From a virus: 32,856 bases of DNA. The translations under genes and the position numbers were made by a program. Location: the IMG/VR virus record IMGVR_UViG_3300030450_002371, positions 1-32,856 of that record; one strand, given 5' to 3'. Numbering within the stretch: position 1 is the stretch's first letter; each line of letters begins with the position of its first letter. Of this stretch, positions 7,204 through 13,174 are shown piece after piece. Below the pieces are notes generated by a model that was given only the letters and a program-made list of their open reading frames with translations, did not search any database and was not told the DNA's origin.

Positions 7204-7613
7204 GATTCCTCGTGTACATTTATCATTACTTCTTTATTGATTATCATCTCATCAAGTAGCGGGGGTAATTCATAAACAACCTTACCTTGCTCTTTGACCT
7301 TTGTTAATTCAATCCCAAGTTTATCGAGGAATTTCTTGTAGAAAACATTTCGATGAGGTTCGCATTCCTTATATCGAAACAAACCGTTATCACGAACATA
7401 CATTCCGCCAAACTCTGGGTGTTCCTCATCTATCTGATAGCGAGGCCAGTAGATATCGCATTCTGCACCACTTTTTACTTTAGTTGAAAGCTTACTGCGT
7501 AAGCCAACAATTTTAGCATTGTATGTTCCGGGTCGTATTTGTTCTACAACTTCTTCTTCATAGTACGCCTTCTTTGGCGTAGCTTTACCGAGGATTTCGT
7601 CTATTTTACTCAC
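7113..7613 (-). CDS. Putative single-stranded DNA-binding protein (166 aa)
   Basis: A beta-rich protein with alternating strands (IRPGTYNAKIVGLRSKLSTK, then a Trp/Tyr-containing core, and INKEVMINVHEESWMSKTGR near the end) like the OB-fold, SSB-type proteins of phage recombination cassettes. GTG start at 7613, overlapping the Rad52-like gene by 8 bp with no separate ribosome site, so translation is probably coupled. Position between an annealing protein and the helicase supports an ssDNA-binding role. No acidic C-terminal tail is present. The fold is inferred by eye. Confidence 0.6.
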   Translation of the reverse strand: MSKIDEILGKATPKKAYYEEEVVEQIRPGTYNAKIVGLRSKLSTKVKSGAECDIYWPRYQIDEEHPEFGGMYVRDNGLFRYKECEPHRNVFYKKFLDKLGIELTKVKEQGKVVYELPPLLDEMIINKEVMINVHEESWMSKTGRTKAIVATLTRVLDGKTSLPHTQ

Positions 7614-8235
7614 TTACGTCAGTATCAAGAGTCTTTTTTATTTGTTGTATGCGTTCTATCGCAACTTCCCAATTACTGCTAGTAATCTTGTCATCTTTTA
7701 AAGCAGTTAATACTCTTGCTTTTTCATTACTTGGAAGCGTCTCTGCTTCAGCTTGTACTTTTTCACGCCATTTTGGGTCTACCTTTTTTGCTGAACCATC
7801 TGAACTATGGCTAAACTCTTTTTTAAGTGAACTAACATATTTATTGTCATCAAATAAACCCATAAATACATCAGCGTTAAAACCAAGTTTAGATAATCCT
7901 TTAGTCATAGCATCAGTTGCGACCTTTTTTGCAAAGTCATCATCAACTCTACTGTTTGCATGATATTTAATAGAAGAATGAATTGGAACTTCTCCAATAT
8001 CCTTACCATATTTATACCATAGCGTTCCTTGATACAGAACAAGACCTGTATCTTCATAGCGCTGAAAAGATTCTTCCTTTACTCCCCAACCAATACCGAA
8101 AGGGCCAAACGCTTCTGTTGCTTTATGCACTTGGTACTGAGCACCAATAGCAGTAAAACCGCCACGTTGATTAACCCTTTTAGTAAACTTTGGGTCTGTC
8201 TTTTCTACGCTATCCCATAGTTTAGTGTTACTCAT
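7606..8235 (-). CDS. Rad52/ERF/Sak-like single-strand annealing protein
   Basis: Recombination mediator that anneals complementary single strands and forms rings. The annealing core is residues 1-130. It contains RGGFTAIGAQYQVHKATEAF, then FGPFGIGWGV, then the signature DDDFAKKVATDAMTKGLSKLG and FNADVFMGLFDDNKYV. These are typical of the phage Rad52/ERF-like superfamily. Residues 145-209 form a Lys/Glu-rich helical tail that may bind SSB or other partners. AAGGAG precedes the ATG. It is co-transcribed with an SSB-like protein and a Cas4-like nuclease, giving an exonuclease-annealase pair as in other phages. Confidence 0.85.
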   Translation of the reverse strand: MSNTKLWDSVEKTDPKFTKRVNQRGGFTAIGAQYQVHKATEAFGPFGIGWGVKEESFQRYEDTGLVLYQGTLWYKYGKDIGEVPIHSSIKYHANSRVDDDFAKKVATDAMTKGLSKLGFNADVFMGLFDDNKYVSSLKKEFSHSSDGSAKKVDPKWREKVQAEAETLPSNEKARVLTALKDDKITSSNWEVAIERIQQIKKTLDTDVSE

Positions 8236-8447
8236 TTTTTCTCCTTTTTACGTTCCTTATATGGAAAATAGGCTGCACTTGAAGAGGGTGCTTCACGAAA
8301 CTCTTCTTTAGCTTCATCTTTAAGCCTTTTTTCAGAATCTTTACTACGCTTACCTTTACCCATTAAAGATTTAACAACATTCTTTAAATCCCTAATTTCA
8401 AGTTCTAGTTTCATCAAGCGCTTTTCTACGTCTATTGCTCTTCCCAT
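8232..8447 (-). CDS. Small coiled-coil protein (71 aa)
   Basis: Residues 6-30 form a heptad-patterned helix (VEKRLMKLELEIRDLKNVVK). A Lys/Arg/Glu-rich segment and a basic tail (KERKKEKK) follow. A strong AAGGAG site lies upstream. It overlaps the Rad52-like gene by 4 bp at its stop and the upstream 93-aa gene by 50 bp at its start. It probably oligomerises or acts as an adaptor; no family recognised. Confidence 0.6.
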   Translation of the reverse strand: MGRAIDVEKRLMKLELEIRDLKNVVKSLMGKGKRSKDSEKRLKDEAKEEFREAPSSSAAYFPYKERKKEKK

Positions 8448-8679
8448 ACTTAACTCCTTTCACAGTTTTAGTAATTATGCCTCTGTTATTGCGACCAGTG
8501 TACATATCTTCATGAAACCAATCTTTCCAGTCTTTACCGAAGTAATGCAGTAGGTCTAATATTCGTGCATTGTTCTTACCTTTATAATATAATCTTTTAT
8601 GCGTTCCTTTGTCGAAACCAAACATTCTATTAGCCCATCTTTGCGAACTAACTATTTTGTCTGTATTAATTTTTTTCAT
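8398..8679 (-). CDS. Hypothetical basic protein (93 aa)
   Basis: The start at 8679 is chosen over an in-frame ATG at 8712 because GGAAGGTAAGT immediately precedes it. The protein is rich in Trp, Lys and Arg (SSQRWANRMFGFDKGTHKRL, then DLLHYFGKDWKDWFHEDMYT). That composition suits nucleic-acid binding, but I recognise no family. The C-terminal 16 residues lie in the overlap with the coiled-coil gene. Confidence 0.55.
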   Translation of the reverse strand: MKKINTDKIVSSQRWANRMFGFDKGTHKRLYYKGKNNARILDLLHYFGKDWKDWFHEDMYTGRNNRGIITKTVKGVKYGKSNRRRKALDETRT

Positions 8680-8782
8680 ACTTACCTTCCCAATTTTTTG
8701 GCGATAACGCATTCACCAAACCAATCATCCATAAGATTGACGCTAATCCAATCATTACCCATCCTATATCTATCATAATCAT
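8666..8782 (-). CDS. Tiny single-pass membrane protein (38 aa)
   Basis: A 38-codon frame beginning MIMIDIGWVMIGLASILW with one hydrophobic segment spanning about residues 5-25, then a charged tail (SPKNWEGKYEKN). Its ATG overlaps the nuclease stop as ATGA (8779-8782), and its 3' end contains the Shine-Dalgarno site and start of the next gene. The two tight junctions and the clean membrane segment argue for a real gene. Function unknown; too small for a classical holin. Confidence 0.5.
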   Translation of the reverse strand: MIMIDIGWVMIGLASILWMIGLVNALSPKNWEGKYEKN

Positions 8783-9495
8783 TTCTTTTTTATACCGCCA
8801 CATATATCAAAGTAATCACAGTATTTAGCGTTGCACTCCCATTCGTATACAGGGCTTGTTCCCAGCCCGAGGGCTGGAGGTTCAGGTTGTTCCTGAGTTA
8901 CTTCTACTGTTGCAGTCCAATAGTCATGCGCTCTTTCCATCATAGACATAGGTACGTCTACTTCGCGCATATCTGAATTGTCTTTGTTGTAATATAAAAG
9001 TTTCATACCATTTAACTTCCCGTACTCTTGCTCATACCATATACCATATGTAGCAAGTTGTAAAGAATAGTTTTCTGGTACGTCTGGATGAAATTTCCTA
9101 CCGAATAAAGTACGCCACTTCCAAGAGTTGCAAGTCTTTATATCAATTAGTATATCATCTGATACTATCGCTAAGTCTATAAAGCCTCTGACGTTGTATT
9201 CTTCTATAAATAATTCTTTTTCTATAAATATAGGCAAGGCATTACTATCAGCATACCAACGCATAGCATCTTGTATGTCTGTATGTATTAAGTCGCCTAT
9301 TCTAAATATACGAAGTGTTTTATCTTCTACTTCTTTTCCCTGCACTTGTTGGACAGAGCCGTAGTAGTGCTTCCGCATACACAGCCCTGCCCGCGAAGAG
9401 TGAAAGAAAGATTCCATCCCTTTATAGCGAGATGCATTCTTCTTATCGCGTAGACTACGAAGATATTGTTGATATATCTCTTTTACGTCTGACAT
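8779..9495 (-). CDS. Cas4/RecB-like PD-(D/E)XK nuclease with Fe-S cysteines
   Basis: Exonuclease-type protein expected to resect DNA ends for the annealing protein. The RecB-family motifs are in order: GDLIH (67-71), a conserved Asp in GFID (D107), LIDIKT with D118-x-K120, and QLATY (146-150). C39 plus C221, C226 and C232 give the four-cysteine set that holds a 4Fe-4S cluster in Cas4 and AddB-type nucleases. Its length (238 aa) is close to Cas4 proteins. No CRISPR array or other cas gene is present, so it is a phage recombination nuclease and not part of a CRISPR system. The upstream gene overlaps its start by 41 bp. Confidence 0.85.
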   Translation of the reverse strand: MSDVKEIYQQYLRSLRDKKNASRYKGMESFFHSSRAGLCMRKHYYGSVQQVQGKEVEDKTLRIFRIGDLIHTDIQDAMRWYADSNALPIFIEKELFIEEYNVRGFIDLAIVSDDILIDIKTCNSWKWRTLFGRKFHPDVPENYSLQLATYGIWYEQEYGKLNGMKLLYYNKDNSDMREVDVPMSMMERAHDYWTATVEVTQEQPEPPALGLGTSPVYEWECNAKYCDYFDICGGIKKK

Positions 9496-9676
9496 CTTTT
9501 TTATCGTCTACATAGACTGAACTGTTATTTTCAACGTAGTCGCATATCAATTCCTCTAATTGGTCTTGAATATGCACTTCATTCAAAAAACATATCAGTT
9601 TAAAGTGTGCCCATACTTTATCAGTACATCTGAAAGAACGGCTACGCGGTATATCTCTTGAACTTTTCCTTTTCAT
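9455..9676 (-). CDS. Ribbon-helix-helix-like DNA-binding protein (73 aa)
   Basis: A basic N-terminal arm (KRKSSRDIPRSR) is followed by a short strand RSFRCTD and two helices (KVWAHFKLICFLNEVHIQD, then QLEELICDYVENN). This is the size and layout of CopG/Arc-type ribbon-helix-helix regulators. It is followed by a charged tail that lies in the overlap with the nuclease gene. It is well placed to regulate the early cluster or the AT-rich gap behind it. The assignment rests on pattern only; AAAGGA lies about 10 bases before the ATG. Confidence 0.5.
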   Translation of the reverse strand: MKRKSSRDIPRSRSFRCTDKVWAHFKLICFLNEVHIQDQLEELICDYVENNSSVYVDDKKDVRRKRDISTISS

Positions 9677-9767
9677 AGTTGATTTATCCTTTGTGAGTTA
9701 CGAAGTTATAAACCATGATATTAGCTTCCAAATGTTTTTTAAAAAACAAAAAAACATCACAAACTAA

Positions 9768-9905
9768 CTACCATCGCTTTTTCCATTTTTTGTTTCCAAG
9801 CCATTCGCTTACTACTATGTAGATTACAAATGATGAAACAGTAAACATTAAAAGCGCTAATGAAAATATGAAAAAGTTAGCTATGAGATTAGCTATTGTT
9901 ATCAT
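9768..9905 (-). CDS. Tiny membrane protein (45 aa)
   Basis: A 45-codon frame, MITIANLIANFFIFSLALLM at its start, with a continuous hydrophobic segment over about residues 3-32 and a basic end (NKKWKKRW), so one membrane span with the C-terminus probably in the cytoplasm. A good ribosome site (AGAGG) lies upstream. It sits alone in a 476-bp stretch between the ribbon-helix-helix-like gene and the ParB-like gene. Possible host-envelope or superinfection role, unproven. Confidence 0.55.
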   Translation of the reverse strand: MITIANLIANFFIFSLALLMFTVSSFVIYIVVSEWLGNKKWKKRW

Positions 9906-10152
9906 TTTACTTTTCCTCTCTTTTTCTTTTATTACTTTTCTTTTTCTTTAATAAGTATTTATAGTATTATATATTATATATATATAGTAAAGCGTAGTAT
10001 ATATATAATTTATATACTACGCATATTACTATACATTACTCTACTATTATTTATTATATATAATAGTAAAAGCAAGGGTCATCCTTAATCAGTAGTTGTT
10101 TTCCACGAGGCGTTGAATATTCTCTTTAGTTTCCTCTTGTTTTCCAACTGAC
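9906..10152. other. AT-rich gap with two perfect palindromes
   Basis: No gene in these 247 bases. A pyrimidine-rich tract (about 9905-9955) is followed by almost pure A/T sequence. GCGTAGTATATA (9992-10003) and TATATACTACGC (10011-10022) form a perfect 12-bp stem with a 7-base loop. TACTATTAT (10042-10050) and ATAATAGTA (10060-10068) form a 9-bp stem. Related words recur in the divergent control region at 17297-17392. It could be a replication origin, a regulator-binding region or a promoter/terminator zone; the sequence does not decide. Confidence 0.5.
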
Positions 10153-10962
10153 TTAATAGAAGCGAACTTTCTTTGCATCAGATAACTGATAGTTGTATAT
10201 TCCTTCTAGTAAACGGATGTAATCAGTAACAGTTGTTAGCTTTTTGATAGTGTGCTTTTTCTGTTCTAACTTTGTCAACATACGCTTATGGTCGTATTCC
10301 TCATGTTCAAAAACACGCTTAAAGGCATTTGCAAAACGATTGTATGTTGCAAACTTTACATATTTTTGTACATCTAGCAGTGCATCTGCTATTTTCTCAG
10401 CGTAAAGAAGGTCTACAATTTGCAAATCTCCTGTACGCAGAGTTTTCATTGATTGATTACCAAACAATAAGAGTCCAGTAGAAGGCGACAGACTATAACC
10501 TCTGTCCTTACTAATAAACTCCTCAAATGTTCGATATTCGACATAACCCATATCAGCGTACATATGGATAAAATTGCTAGGTTGCCATTTCTTTTGACTT
10601 TCGTTGATTCTCGCAACAGTGTCAAGATTGACTTTACCTATAACAATATTGTACCATATATGTACATCTGCTCTTTTAGCGGCGAAAAAACGATGTTGCC
10701 CATCAAGTATACGCATTTGCTCATCAACCATAATAGGACAATACTTTAAAAAGTTTTCTCCGTTTTTGATTTTCTCAGCAAGCGTATTGATATGGCTATC
10801 GCTTATATCGCGATTTCCTGATATTAGACTAAACTTAGCGTACTGCTTAGTGCCAAAAGTCATGTGAGTTTCCAGAGTTTTATCTGAAAACTCGCTTTTG
10901 CCATTAGTGGCGAGCATATTAAGCAATCTATCATCATCAGGAGTAAGTGTATTTTTTTTCAT
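10153..10962 (-). CDS. ParB/sulfiredoxin-fold protein (269 aa)
   Basis: The ParB-like domain covers about residues 40-120. NRDISDSHINTLAEKIKNGE is followed by PIMVD-(x)5-ILDGQHRFFAAK, where GQHR is the signature of the nucleotide-binding site. Residues 150-269 are helical and basic. In phages such single-domain proteins act as CTP/ATP-dependent DNA binders, nucleases or transcription factors; a partition role is unlikely without a ParA, and none is seen. AAGGAG precedes the ATG. Its leader carries a 7-bp hairpin and a tRNA-like element. It flanks the AT-palindrome gap, to which it might bind (inference). Confidence 0.75.
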   Translation of the reverse strand: MKKNTLTPDDDRLLNMLATNGKSEFSDKTLETHMTFGTKQYAKFSLISGNRDISDSHINTLAEKIKNGENFLKYCPIMVDEQMRILDGQHRFFAAKRADVHIWYNIVIGKVNLDTVARINESQKKWQPSNFIHMYADMGYVEYRTFEEFISKDRGYSLSPSTGLLLFGNQSMKTLRTGDLQIVDLLYAEKIADALLDVQKYVKFATYNRFANAFKRVFEHEEYDHKRMLTKLEQKKHTIKKLTTVTDYIRLLEGIYNYQLSDAKKVRFY

Positions 10963-10983
10963 ATAATACTCCTTTTTTGTTAA

Positions 10984-11003
10984 GAGTCGCTTTGTTGCGA
11001 CTC
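10984..11003 (-). promoter_or_regulatory. Leader hairpin upstream of the ParB-like gene
   Basis: GAGTCGC and GCGACTC form a perfect 7-bp stem around a 6-base loop. On the - strand it ends about 15 bases before the AAGGAG of the ParB-like gene. There is no U tract, so it is more likely an mRNA-processing or stability hairpin than a terminator. Confidence 0.5.
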
Positions 11004-11005
11004 AG

Positions 11006-11086
11006 TGGATATGCAGGTTTCGAACCTATTGTAGGGCGCTAGCTTTATTACGGCATCTACCTACAAGTTATCACATAACCATATCC
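11006..11086 (-). ncRNA. tRNA-like element (degenerate tRNA or tRNA-derived sequence)
   Basis: The - strand begins GGATATG (11080-11086) and ends CATATCC (11007-11013) plus A, giving a perfect 7-bp acceptor-like stem. Next to the 3' side is AGG-TTCGAAA-CCT, a T-arm-like loop with the conserved TTCGA. GTTAT/ATAAC and TTGTAGG/CCTACAA form two further hairpins. The segment TTGTAGGTAGATGC recalls a D-loop. However, base 8 is not T, the T stem has only about 4 pairs, and no standard 5-bp anticodon stem with a 7-base loop can be drawn. I therefore read it as a decayed or tRNA-mimicking element, and name no amino acid. Confidence 0.4.
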
Positions 11087-11092
11087 ATGTTA

Positions 11093-11992
11093 CTATGCTT
11101 CAGCGATAAATTCACCCGGTTTAGGCATTAAACCTCTATAGTTATCTTCATCGCCATCTTTATGTGCACGCCATCTCTTGAAATCTTCAAGCATAACAGC
11201 ACGCGTTTCTGGTTCTTCCATTATCTTATCAAGTATTTCAATAAAATCGTCTGACGATTTAATATTCATACTATCAACCAATTCCTTCATCTTTTCGCTA
11301 GCTTCGAATCCTTCATCGCTATACTGTTCAACATCTAAAGGAATAAGAGTTGATATATTAGTTCCATCTTCTGTTGTAGCGTCATAACCGCAATCAGTAA
11401 GAAGTTTTGCTAAACCTTTACAGTGTAGCTCTTCAACGCTTTTAAACATTTCAGCGGTTGCTTCCTTAACAGTTTTCGTAGGAATTAATTTTTGCATTTC
11501 TTTCAGCTTAGTAGCATCTTCATCTGCAAAACAATAGCTAATAGTAACAGAACCTAAACCCTTATCGCCTTTTTTATCAATGATTTTCTCTTTTCTCTTT
11601 TTACTGAGTAAATGAAAAACCAAAGAAGGTGGCGGAAGTTGATATTCTTTATCAGCTTCACCAAACCTTGTAGCGACTATTTTAGTTTGTTGTTTATCCC
11701 AATTATCAACTAACATTTCATGAAAATGTAACTGAGTTATAGCAGTAGCCATAGAAACTGGCGTAACATCAAAAAAATCAGTAAATTCACTGAATTTTTC
11801 CATATTAGCTTTAAGTTTCTTAAAGAATCCTTGAGGCGATTTACTTTTACTCATTGAATCTTGACATTTACTTATCAAAATTTTGAATAACGCCCTAGAT
11901 TTCTTTTTTTCTACTAAACTATCGACTTGCACATTTATAGCGGCTCTATTCTGCCCTGTTAAGCTGATAAAGTAGTCTTGTTGTTTAGACAT
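11093..11992 (-). CDS. Hypothetical protein (299 aa), companion of the AAA+/VWA genes
   Basis: An acidic, mostly helical soluble protein. It has an N-terminal third with Lys-rich helices (SKCQDSMSKSKSPQGFFKKL), a central PPPSLVFHLLSKKRKEKI, and a C-terminal acidic region (EQYSDEGFEASEKMKELVDS, then EEPETRAVMLEDFKRWR). No signal peptide, membrane span or catalytic motif is visible, and I do not recognise a family. AAAGGAGCG precedes the ATG. It follows the VWA gene by 21 bp in the same direction, so it is a candidate third component or substrate of that machine. Confidence 0.7.
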   Translation of the reverse strand: MSKQQDYFISLTGQNRAAINVQVDSLVEKKKSRALFKILISKCQDSMSKSKSPQGFFKKLKANMEKFSEFTDFFDVTPVSMATAITQLHFHEMLVDNWDKQQTKIVATRFGEADKEYQLPPPSLVFHLLSKKRKEKIIDKKGDKGLGSVTISYCFADEDATKLKEMQKLIPTKTVKEATAEMFKSVEELHCKGLAKLLTDCGYDATTEDGTNISTLIPLDVEQYSDEGFEASEKMKELVDSMNIKSSDDFIEILDKIMEEPETRAVMLEDFKRWRAHKDGDEDNYRGLMPKPGEFIAEA

Positions 11993-12013
11993 ATTACGCT
12001 CCTTTTTTTGTTA

Positions 12014-13174
12014 TTATTTAAGTTTTTTGATTACCTCCACAAGTTTATCCGGTGTTTTTACATTATAATATACAGTATTACCGAAATCTTTAAGTTTTTT
12101 ATCCATATCGCGCATACTATATCTTCTTTCATCAACCTCATGGCGACACATAAAAATTATATTATTTGTATTTAAATTCTTTTCTAAAATAGGAAGACAA
12201 TCTGTATCGCTAAATAATAATACAGTTCTATTTTTTAAATATTTCCAATCATATGCTCGGTTTTCTATATCATCAGAGTTCCAAATAGGCACAAAATCTT
12301 TTGTACGCTTACAATATTTGTGTACAATCCTGCCATTAGGTGCATCATATATCTCTATATCGTCATATTTTGCTGCTAATTGAGCTATAAGACCATAAAA
12401 ACTAGCAACGCTCTTACAAGATGGAGATGTATCTAACATAAGTATGATACGCTCTTTAATTCTATCTTTTTTACATTTATTTATAGACTGTCTTGTAACT
12501 ACGCGTTCTGCTAATAGGTGTTCATCCCAAAATTCATCGCCCTGTATGTCTGCACCTGTGTTATCTTCAGCTAGTTTAGCTATTAAATTAGCAAATTCAG
12601 TACCATAACGCCTATTTCTTGACTTAAAGTATGTAATACCTAGCGACTCCGCACTATGTTCGTTATGTTTGAATGTTTGATTGCCACTTTGTTTGTTTTC
12701 TTTATTGTCTGATTCTTCATCGCTATAAATACTCATACCAAGCTGACTCTCAAAATCATATAGATTTTCTATGCGTTGATTCATTGCATCTATCTGTTGT
12801 TGTATTCGCTCTTGTTCATCTGTATCTTTGTTTCTTTTTTCTTTATACGCATCATTTAATCTTTTACTTAAATTTGTTTCCGCATTATATATTTCTACTC
12901 CATCGTATTTTTGCGTCTTTCCTTTTTTATAAACAAGTTTATTGTTTACATATAATTCTTTACCGGCATCATATATTTTATTTGATTTACTATTTAATTT
13001 AGAGTTAGGTACTCTTTTAATTTTAAAATTCTTTTTTTGTATATCTTCATCACTAAGGCGAGAGGTCTGACTTACGCCAGACCCCTCTTCACTACCGACA
13101 ACCACTCTAGGAGCGCGTTTGTCATTGTTTTCATTTTTCCACTGGCGCCAGTCTCTATTAATCTTTAGACTCAT
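12014..13174 (-). CDS. VWA-domain protein (MIDAS), partner of the AAA+ ATPase
   Basis: Residues 1-160 are low-complexity and highly charged, with a coiled-coil segment (about 115-145). A VWA-like domain fills about 240-386. It starts RIILMLDTSPSCKS, so the metal-ion-dependent adhesion site DxSxS is D248, S250 and S252, and continues with a second acidic loop FSDTDC (321-326). In CobT, NorD and MoxR-linked VWA proteins such domains use a bound metal to hold targets remodelled by a neighbouring AAA+ ATPase. The gene overlaps the ATPase gene by 17 bp and has AAAGGA upstream, supporting co-production. The target is unknown. Confidence 0.75.
   Translation of the reverse strand: MSLKINRDWRQWKNENNDKRAPRVVVGSEEGSGVSQTSRLSDEDIQKKNFKIKRVPNSKLNSKSNKIYDAGKELYVNNKLVYKKGKTQKYDGVEIYNAETNLSKRLNDAYKEKRNKDTDEQERIQQQIDAMNQRIENLYDFESQLGMSIYSDEESDNKENKQSGNQTFKHNEHSAESLGITYFKSRNRRYGTEFANLIAKLAEDNTGADIQGDEFWDEHLLAERVVTRQSINKCKKDRIKERIILMLDTSPSCKSVASFYGLIAQLAAKYDDIEIYDAPNGRIVHKYCKRTKDFVPIWNSDDIENRAYDWKYLKNRTVLLFSDTDCLPILEKNLNTNNIIFMCRHEVDERRYSMRDMDKKLKDFGNTVYYNVKTPDKLVEVIKKLK

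Noticed and set aside
8779-9495. A CRISPR-Cas locus suggested by the Cas4-like nuclease
   Set aside because: No direct-repeat array and no other cas gene; the context is a phage recombination cassette.
10153-10962. A plasmid-type ParAB partition system
   Set aside because: No ParA-type ATPase is adjacent; a lone ParB-like domain is common in lytic phages with other roles.
12673-13002. A + strand 109-codon hydrophobic frame opposite the VWA gene
   Set aside because: Its composition is the complement of Lys/Asn-rich coding sequence; no ribosome site and no neighbouring + genes.
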